Below, one piece after another: positions 57,144 to 64,000 of a DNA stretch of 64,000 bases. A model generated the notes under the pieces. It did not search any database, had not been told where the DNA came from, and saw nothing but the letters and a program-made list of their open reading frames with translations. The stretch comes from Balaenoptera acutorostrata. Its lineage: Eukaryota > Chordata > Mammalia > Artiodactyla > Balaenopteridae. Location of the stretch: assembly GCF_949987535.1 (NCBI RefSeq), contig NC_080064.1, positions 131,406,708-131,470,707 of the forward strand, in the 5' to 3' direction. Numbering within the stretch: the stretch's first letter is position 1; the number at the start of each line of letters is the position of its first letter. The position numbers were made by a program, and so were the translations under genes.

Positions 57144-60100
57144 ATGGGAATAGGAACATACATATCGATAATTACCTTGAATGTAAATGGATTAAATGCT
57201 CCCACCAAAAGACACAGGCTGGCTGAATGGATACAAAACTAAGACCCATATATATGCTGTCTACAAGAGACCCACTTCAGACCTAGAGACACATACAGAT
57301 TGAAAGTGAGGGGATGGAAAAAGATATTCCATGCAAATGGAAATCAAAAGAAAGCTGGAGTAGCAATTCTCATATCAGACAAAATAGACTTTAAAATAAA
57401 GACTATTACAAGAGACAAAGAAGGACACTATATAATGATCAAGGGATCGATCCAAGAGGAAGGTATAACAATTGTAAATATTTATGCACCCAACATAGGA
57501 GCACCTCAATACATAAGGCAAATACTAACAGCCATAAAAGGGGAAATCGACAGTAACACAATCATAGTAGGGGACTTTAACACCCCACTTTCACCAATGG
57601 ACAGATCATCCAAAATGAAAATAAATAAGGAAACACAAGCTTTAAATGATACATTAAACAATATGGACTTAATTGATATTTATAGGACATTCCACCCAAA
57701 AACAACAGAATACACATTTTTCTCAAGTGCTCATGGAACATTCTCGAGGATAGATCATATCTTGGGTCACAAATCAAGCCTTGGTAAATTTAAGAAAATT
57801 GAAATCGTATCAAGTATCTTTTCCGACCACAACGCTATGAGACTAGATATCAATTACAGGAAAAGATCTGTAAAAAATACAAACACATGGAGGCTACACA
57901 ATACATTACTTAATAACGAAGTGATTACTGAAGAAATCAAATTACTGAAGAAATCAAATCAAATACCTAGAAACAAATGACAACGGAGACACGACGACCC
58001 AAAACCTATGGGATGCAGCAAAAGCAGTGCTAAGAGGGAAGTTTATAGCAATACAAGCCTACCTCAAGAAACAGGAAACATCTCGAATAAACAACCTAAC
58101 CTTGCACCTAAAGCAATTAGAGAAAGAAGAACAAAAAAACCCCAAAGCCAGCAGAAGGAAAGAAATTATAAAGATCAGGTCAGAAATAAATGAAAAAGAA
58201 ATGAAGGAAACAATAGCAAAAATCAATGAAACTAAAAGCTGGTTCTTTGAGAAGATAAACAAAATTGATAAACCATTAGCCAGACTCATCAAGAAAAAAA
58301 GGGAGAAGACCCAGATCAATAGAATTAGAAATGAAAAAGGAGAAGTAACCACTGACACTGCAGAAATACAAAAGATCATGAGAGATTACTACAAGCAACT
58401 CTATGCCAATAAAATGGACAACCTGGAAGAAATGGACAGATTCTTAGAAATGCACAAACTGCCGAGACTGAACCAGGAAGAAATAGAAAATATGAACAGA
58501 CCAATCACAAGCACTGAAATTGAAACTGTGATTAAAAACCTTCCAACAAACAAAAGCCCAGGACCAGATGGCTTCACAGGTGAATTCTATCAAATATTTA
58601 GAGAAGAGCTAACACCTATCCTTCTCAAACTCTTCCAAAATATTGCAGAGGGAGGAACACTCCCAAACTCATTCTACGAGGCCACCATCACCCTGATACC
58701 AAAACCAGACAAAGATGTCACAAAGAAAGAAAACTACAGGCCAATATCACTGATGAACATAGATGCAAAAATCCTCAACAAAATACTAGCAAACAGAATC
58801 CAACAGCACATTAAAAGGATCATACACCATGATCAAGTGGGGTTTATCCCAGGAATGCAAGGATTCTTCAATATACGCAAATCAGTCAATGTGATACACC
58901 ATATTAACAAATTGAAGGAGAAAAACCATATGATCATCTCAATAGATGCAGAGAAAGCTTTTGACAAAATTCAACACCCATTTATGATAAAAGCCCTGCA
59001 GAAAGTAGGCATAGAGGGAACTTTCCTCAACATAATAAAGGCCATATATGACAAACCCACAGCCAACATTGTCCTCAATGGTGAAAAACTGAAACCATTT
59101 CCACTAAGATCAGGAACAAGACAAGGTTGCCCACTCTCACCACTATTATTCAACATAGTTCTGGAAGTCCTAGCCACAGCAATCAGAGAAGACAAAGAAA
59201 TAAAAGGAATCCAAATCGGAAAAGAAGAAGTAAAGCTGTCACTATTTGCAGATGACATGATACTATACATAGAGAATCCTAAAGATGCTACCAGAAAACT
59301 CCTAGAGCTAATCAATGAATTTGGTAAAGTAGCAGGATACAAAATTAATGCACAGAAATCTCTTGCATTTCTATACACTAATGACGAAAAATCTGAAAGT
59401 GAAATTAAGAAAACACTCCCATTTACCATTGCAACAAAAAGAATAAAATATCTAGGAATAAACCTACCTAAGGAGACAAAAGACCTGTATGCAGAAAATT
59501 ATAAGACACTGATGAAAGAAATTAAAGACACAAATAGATGGAGAGATATACCATGTTCCTGGATTGGAAGAATCAACATTGTGAAAATGACTCTACTTCC
59601 CAAAGCAATCTACAGATTCAATGCAATCCCTATCAAACTACCACTGGCATTTTTCACAGAACTAGAACAAAAAATTTCACAATTTGTATGGAAACACAAA
59701 AGACCCCGAATAGCCAAAGCCATCTTGAGAACGAAAAATGGAGCTGGGGGAATCAGGCTCCCTGACTTCAGACTATATTACAAAGCTTCAGTAATCAAGA
59801 CAGTTTGGTACTGGCACAAAAACAGAAATATAGATCAATGGAACAGGATAGAAAGCCCAGAGATAAACCCACACACATATGGTCAACTTATCTTTGATAA
59901 AGGAGGCAAGCATATACAGTGGAGAAAAGACAGCCTCTTCAATAAGTGGTGCTGGGAAAATTGGACAGGAACATGTAAAAGTATGAAATTAGAACACTCC
60001 CTGACACCATGCTCAAAAATAAACTCAAAATGGATTAAAGACCTAAGTGTAAGGGCAGACACTATCAAACTCTTAGAGGAAAACATAGGCAGAACACTCT

Positions 60101-60966
60101 ATGACATACATCACAGCAAGATTCTTTTTGACCCAGCTCCCAGAGAAATGGAAATAAGAACACAAATAAACAAATGGGACCTAATGAAACTGAAAAGCTT
60201 TTGCACAGCAAAGGAAACCATAAACAAGACCAAAAGACAACCCTCAGAATGGGAGAAAATATTTGCAAATGAAGCAACTGACAAAGGATTAATCTCCAAG
60301 ATTTACAAGCAGCTCATGCAGCTCAATAACAAAAAAACGAACAACCCAATCCAAAAATGGGCAGAAGATCTAAATAGACATTTCTCCAAAGAAGATATAC
60401 AGATGGCCTACAGACACATGAAAGAATGCTCAACATCATTAATCATTAGAGAAATGCAAATCAAAACTACAATGAGATATCATCTCACACCGGTCAGAAT
60501 GGCCATCATCAAAAAATCTAGAAACAATAAATGCTGGAGAGGGTGTGGAGGAAAGGGAACACTCTTGCACTGTTGGTGGGAATGTAAATTGATACAGCCA
60601 CTATGGAGAACAGTATGGAGGTTCCTTAAAAAACTACAAATAGAACTACCATATGACCCAGCAATCCCACTACTGGGCATATACCCTGAGAAAACCATAG
60701 GTCAAAAAGAGTCATGTACCAAAATGTTCATTGCAGCTCTATTTACAATAGCCAGGACATGGAAGCAACCTAAATGTCCATCGACAGATGAATGGATGAA
60801 GAAGATGTGGCACATATATACAATGGAATATTACTCAGCCATAAAAAGAAATGAAATGGAGGTATTTGTAATGAGGTGGATGGAGTTAGAGTCTGTCATA
60901 CAGAGTGAAGTAAGTCAGAAAGAGAAAAACAAATACAGTATGCTAACACATATATACGGAATCTAA
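57144..60966 (+). pseudogene. ORF2: L1-H ORF2: nearly intact endonuclease/reverse transcriptase
   Basis: ATG at 57144 in good L1 context. The N-terminal frame hits TAA at 57240-57242 (codon 33) through two substitutions, then stays open in the same frame to 57980 with the EN motifs [26 protein letters not shown] and the catalytic SDH (57822-57830) intact. A 17-bp tandem duplication ATTACTGAAGAAATCAA (57924-57940 and 57941-57957), with other changes, makes a net +7 shift, and the rest is open in another frame from about 58000 to the normal stop at 60964-60966 (about 980 codons). That part has the RT motifs [20 protein letters not shown] and FADD (59245-59256) and the Cys-rich [14 protein letters not shown] (about 60534-60575). 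One codon (Asp) is deleted near 59527. Only two lesions separate it from a full frame, so it decayed recently or was inserted already defective. Confidence 0.95.
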
Positions 60967-61192
60967 GGGAAAAAAAAAAAAAAGGCCATGAAGAACCTAG
61001 TGGCAAGACGGGAATAAAGACACAGACCTACTAGAGAATGGACTTGAGGATATGGGGAGGGGGTGGGGTGAGATGTGACAGGGTAAGAGAGTGTCATGGA
61101 CATATATACACTACCAAATGTAAAATAGATAACTAGTGGGAAGCAGCCGCACAGCACAGGGAGATCAGCTCGGTGCTTTGTGACCACCTAGA

Positions 61193-61223
61193 GGGGTGGG
61201 ATGGGGAGGGTGGGAGGGAGGGA
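61193..61223 (+). other. G-quadruplex-type G-rich block in L1-H 3'UTR
   Basis: Six or more runs of three to four G with loops of 1-3 bases (GGGGTGGG, GGGGAGGG, GGGAGGGAGG). Equivalent blocks lie at 4219-4251, 6775-6805, about 8967-8990 and 62095-62115. The L1 3'UTR polypurine tract is known in other mammals to fold into a quadruplex. Folding here is inferred. Confidence 0.75.
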
Positions 61224-61325
61224 GATGCAAGAGGGGAGAGAAATGGGAACATATTGTATATGTATAACTGATTCACTTTGTTATAAAGCAGAAGCTAACA
61301 CACTATTGTAAGGCAATTAAACTTC

Positions 61326-61331
61326 AATAAA
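61326..61331 (+). terminator. L1-H own polyadenylation signal (AATAAA), bypassed
   Basis: AATAAA 7 bases before a run of only 8 A (61338-61345). The transcript that made this insertion did not end here, because extra sequence and a second poly(A) follow before the target-site duplication. Confidence 0.8.
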
Positions 61332-61891
61332 GATGTTAAAAAAAATATCATGCAAATGCCTCTTCCAAATAACAGCAAATAATTGTTAAGTGAATAAATA
61401 CATAATTATTTATCATGTAGAACACATTGCTAAACTCACTGAGGAAAAGCTTGGAACTATTCAAGACAAATCCTGACCTTATGGATTTCACAGTCAATTT
61501 GAAGAAATAAGATTTGTAAATAAAAGAAACGAATAACCCAGGGCAATGGTACTAAAGTATTGTTACAGGAATTTGGTGGAGGAAGAGATTGCTGTAGGCT
61601 TTGGAGAGGGTTCAAATAAGTTTGTCTTTGAAAGATTGGAGCTGTACCAGCCCATGCAATACCATTACCATATGGGGCTATGGAGTACTGGAAATGTGTC
61701 CATCTGAATTGAATGTGCTATAAGTGTAAAAAAAAATCAAGTTTCAACAAGTTTCAGTTAGAAAAAAATTAATTAGAATGTATTTTTACTAACTGCATTG
61801 ATTATATGTTGAGACAATAATATTGTGGATATGTTGGAATAAAAATTGAATTAGTAAAAAAAATAAAAAATAAAAAAATAAAGTGTACAAA

Positions 61892-62236
61892 CATAAGGGC
61901 AAGACAGGAATAAAGACGCAGATATAGAGAATGGACTTGAGGACATGGGGAGGGGGAAGGGGAAGCTGGGACGAAGTGAGAGAGTGGCATGGACATATAA
62001 ACACTACCAAATGTAAAATGGATGGCTAGTGGGAAGCAGCTGCATAGTACAGGGAGATCAGCTTGATGCTTTGTGATGAACTAGAGGAGTGGGATAGGGA
62101 GGGTGGGAAGGAGGCTCAGGAGGGAGGGGATATGAGGATATATGTGTACATATAGCTGATTGTTATAAAGCAGAAACTAACACAACATTGTAAAGCAGTT
62201 ATACTCCAATAAAGATGTTAAGAAATTTTTAAAAAT
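61892..62236 (+). mobile_element. 5'-truncated L1 3'UTR nested in the transduced segment
   Basis: L1 3'UTR text (GGGCAAGACAGGAATAAAGA, GAGAGTGGCATGGACAT, G-rich block, CTCCAATAAAGATG) of an older type than L1-H. It is flanked by perfect 17-bp repeats with core AAATAAAGTGTACAA (61874-61890 and 62237-62253). Its right duplication supplies the AATAAA used by the transduced transcript. Confidence 0.88.
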
Positions 62237-62239
62237 AAA

Positions 62240-62245
62240 AATAAA
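62240..62245 (+). terminator. Polyadenylation signal used by the transducing transcript
   Basis: AATAAA followed by GTGTACAATTC and then at least 13 A (62257 onward), directly before the 12-bp target-site duplication. The spacing of 11 bases between signal and tail is normal for mammalian mRNA 3' ends. Confidence 0.85.
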
Positions 62246-62281
62246 GTGTACAATTCAAAAAAAAAAAAAAAGAAACAATCC

Positions 62282-63804
62282 CATTTACCATTGCATCAAA
62301 AAGAATAAAATACCTAGGAATAAACCTACCTAAGGAGACAAAAGACCTGTACTCTGAAAACTATAAGACATCAATGAAAGAAATCGAAGAAGACTCTAAC
62401 AGATGGAAAGATATACCATGGTTTGGATTAGAAGAATCAATATTGTCAAAATGACTATACTACCCAAGGCAATCTACAGATTCAATGCAATCCCTATCAA
62501 ATTATCAATGGCATTTTTCACAGAGCTAGACAAAAAGTCTTAAAAATTGTGTGGAGATGTAAAAGACCCCGAATAGCCAAAGCAATCTTGAGAAAGAGAA
62601 AAGGAGCTGGAGGAAACAAGTTCCCTGACTTCAGACTATACTACAAAGCTATAGTCATCAAAGCAGTATGATATAGGCACAAAACTAGAAATATAGATCA
62701 ATGGAACAGGATTGAAAACCAAGAAATAAACCCACACACCTATGGCCAATTAATCTACAACAAAGGAGGCAAGACTACACAATGGTGGAAAGACAGTCTT
62801 TTCAACAAATGATGCTGGGAAAATTGGACAGCTACATGTAAAAAAATGAAATCAGATCATTCTTTAACACCATACACAAAAATAAGCTCAAAATGGATTA
62901 AAGACCTAAATGTGAGACTGGACACTATAAAACTTCTAGAGGAAAACAGGCAGAACACTCTGACATAAATCACAGCAATAACTTTTTCGATCTGTCTCCC
63001 AGAATAAAAACAAAAATAAACAAATGGGACCTAATTAAACTCAAAAGCTTTTGCACAGCAAAGGAAACCATAAACAAAAGGAAAAGACAACCCACAGATT
63101 GGGAGAAAATATTTACAAATGATGTGACTGACAAGGGATTAGTCTCCAAAATTTACAAACAGCTCATGAGGCTTAATATCATCAAAACAAACAACCCAAT
63201 CAAAAAATGGGCAGAAGACTTAAATAGACATTTCTCCAAAGAAGACATACAGATGGCCACGAGGCACATGAAAAGATGTCCAACATCACTAATTATTAGA
63301 GAAACACAAATCAAAATTACAATGAGATATCACCTAACACCAGTCAGAAAGGCCATCATCAAGTCTACAAACAATAAATGCTGTAGAGGTTGTGGAGAAA
63401 AGGGAACTCTCCTACATTGTTGGTGGGAATGTAAATTGGTGCAGCCATTATGGAGAATATTATGGAGGTTCCTTAAAAAACTAAAAGCAGAACTATCATA
63501 TGACCTGGCAATCCCAATCCTGGGACTATACCCAGAGAAAACAATAATTCAAAAAGATACATGCACCCCAGTGTTCATTGCAGCACTATTTACAATAGCC
63601 AAGACATGGAAGCAACCTAAATATCCATCAACAGAGGAATGGATAAAGAAGATGTGGTACATATATACAATGGAATATTACTCGGCTATAAAAGGGAATG
63701 AAATTGGTTCATTTGTGGAGACGTGGATGGACCTAGAGACTGTCATACAGAGTGAAGTAAGTCAGAAAGTGCAAAACAAATATCATATATTAACACATAT
63801 ATGA
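62282..63804 (+). pseudogene. ORF2: L1-G ORF2, 3' part
   Basis: The thumb region (62282-62540) has frameshifts. The last 226 codons are open (63124-63804): [16 protein letters not shown], the Cys-rich [14 protein letters not shown] (about 63380-63420) and the tail [14 protein letters not shown] to the stop TGA at 63802-63804. Combined with 52163-54409 it gives a near full-length but heavily mutated ORF2. Confidence 0.9.
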
Positions 63805-64000
63805 GGAATCTAGAAAAATGGTATAGATGATCTAATTTGCAAAGCAGAAATAGAGACACAGACATAGAAAACAAATGTATGGATACCAAGGGGGAAAGGT
63901 GTGGGTGGGATGAATTGGGAGATTGTGATTGACATATACACACAATAGACACTATGTATAAAATAGATAACTAATGAGAACATACCGTATTGCACAGGGA
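62282..64000 (+). mobile_element. L1-G, right part (ORF2 C-terminal half and 3'UTR), runs off window
   Basis: Resumes ORF2 at CATTTACCATTGCATC, exactly after the codons lost at 54409. ORF2 runs to 63804. The 3'UTR (63805-64000) has GATCTAATTTGCAAAGCAG and CACTATGTATAAAATAG, the type also seen reversed in L1-E. The poly(A) lies beyond the window. Confidence 0.92.

Larger units (their letters stand above)
54410..61345 (+). mobile_element. L1-H: young full-length LINE-1 inserted in L1-G
   Basis: Complete order: 5'UTR with tandem monomers (54410-56191), intact ORF1 (56192-57085), 58-base spacer, ORF2 (57144-60966), 3'UTR (60967-61337) with AATAAA at 61326-61331 and an 8-A run (61338-61345). It is flanked by a perfect 12-bp duplication (54398-54409 and 62270-62281). 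The right copy lies 924 bases beyond the L1's own end, because extra 3' sequence was carried along (61346-62269). It is the best preserved L1 of the window, but ORF2 has one early stop and one frameshift. Confidence 0.96.
61346..62269 (+). other. 3'-transduced segment carried by L1-H
   Basis: Lies between the L1-H 3' end and the right copy of the duplication that flanks the whole insertion, so it moved together with L1-H. 61346-61873 is non-L1 sequence (the 61670-61860 part resembles an old interspersed repeat I cannot name). 61892-62236 is a short L1 3' end inserted in it. The end is AATAAA (62240-62245), 11 bases, then a poly(A) (62257-62271). It has no coding frame. Alternative: independent later insertions at this point; the placement of the 12-bp duplication makes that less likely. 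Confidence 0.85.

Noticed and set aside
1..64000. Endogenous retrovirus or LTR element
   Set aside because: I looked for paired LTRs, gag/pol/env-like frames and primer-binding-site context and recognised none; all RT text is of L1 or L2 type.

Overview
This window is eukaryotic, mammalian, non-genic DNA, and the repeat content points to a cetartiodactyl, most likely a cetacean (whale or dolphin). The evidence is tRNA-derived SINEs of the CHR type (five copies, with A/B-box heads and TTTA-type tails), several generations of LINE-1 (L1), and the ancient mammalian repeats MIR, L2 and hAT-Charlie (MER20-like). No BovB or Bov-tA repeat was recognised, which argues against a ruminant. I found no host protein-coding gene, tRNA, rRNA or CRISPR array. 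All long open reading frames belong to L1 ORF1/ORF2 or are shadows of them.

Layout. 1-17069 is a stack of L1s. A young L1 (L1-A, 1-4390, +) ends in its poly(A) against an older L1 (L1-B, 4391-9113, +, itself hit by a 3'-only L1 at 6619-6971). L1-B in turn ends against L1-C (9114-10206 and 16897-17069, +). The 3'UTR of L1-C is split by a 6.7 kb reverse-oriented L1 (L1-D, 10207-16896, -) that carries a SINE inside its ORF1. 17070-34067 is mostly unique sequence with scattered MIR, L2 and MER20-like copies, an ancient L1M, three SINEs and one tiny L1 insertion. 34134-39522 is a reverse-oriented L1 (L1-E) with a SINE in its ORF2. It splits an unusually long ancient L2 (34068-34119 and 39523-41850, -). 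41850-47330 holds MIR/L2 remnants and unique sequence. 47335-50312 holds ancient L1s in both orientations. 50313-64000 is an older, near-complete L1 (L1-G, +) split by a young full-length L1 (L1-H).

The most informative object is L1-H (54410-62269). It has a GC/CpG-rich 5'UTR that begins with a tandem monomer (period 366 bp), an intact 297-residue ORF1, and an ORF2 that is open over RT and the Cys-rich end but broken near its start. Beyond its own polyadenylation signal it carries about 0.9 kb of non-L1 sequence ending in AATAAA plus a poly(A) tail, and only then the 12-bp target-site duplication. That is the signature of a 3' transduction. I do not see an undescribed gene system; the novelty lies in the history and structure of these insertions.

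Boundaries marked by target-site duplications are accurate to a few bases. Boundaries of ancient repeats (MIR, L2, L1M) were judged by eye from remembered family features and are good to tens of bases. Family names need a RepeatMasker-type search.
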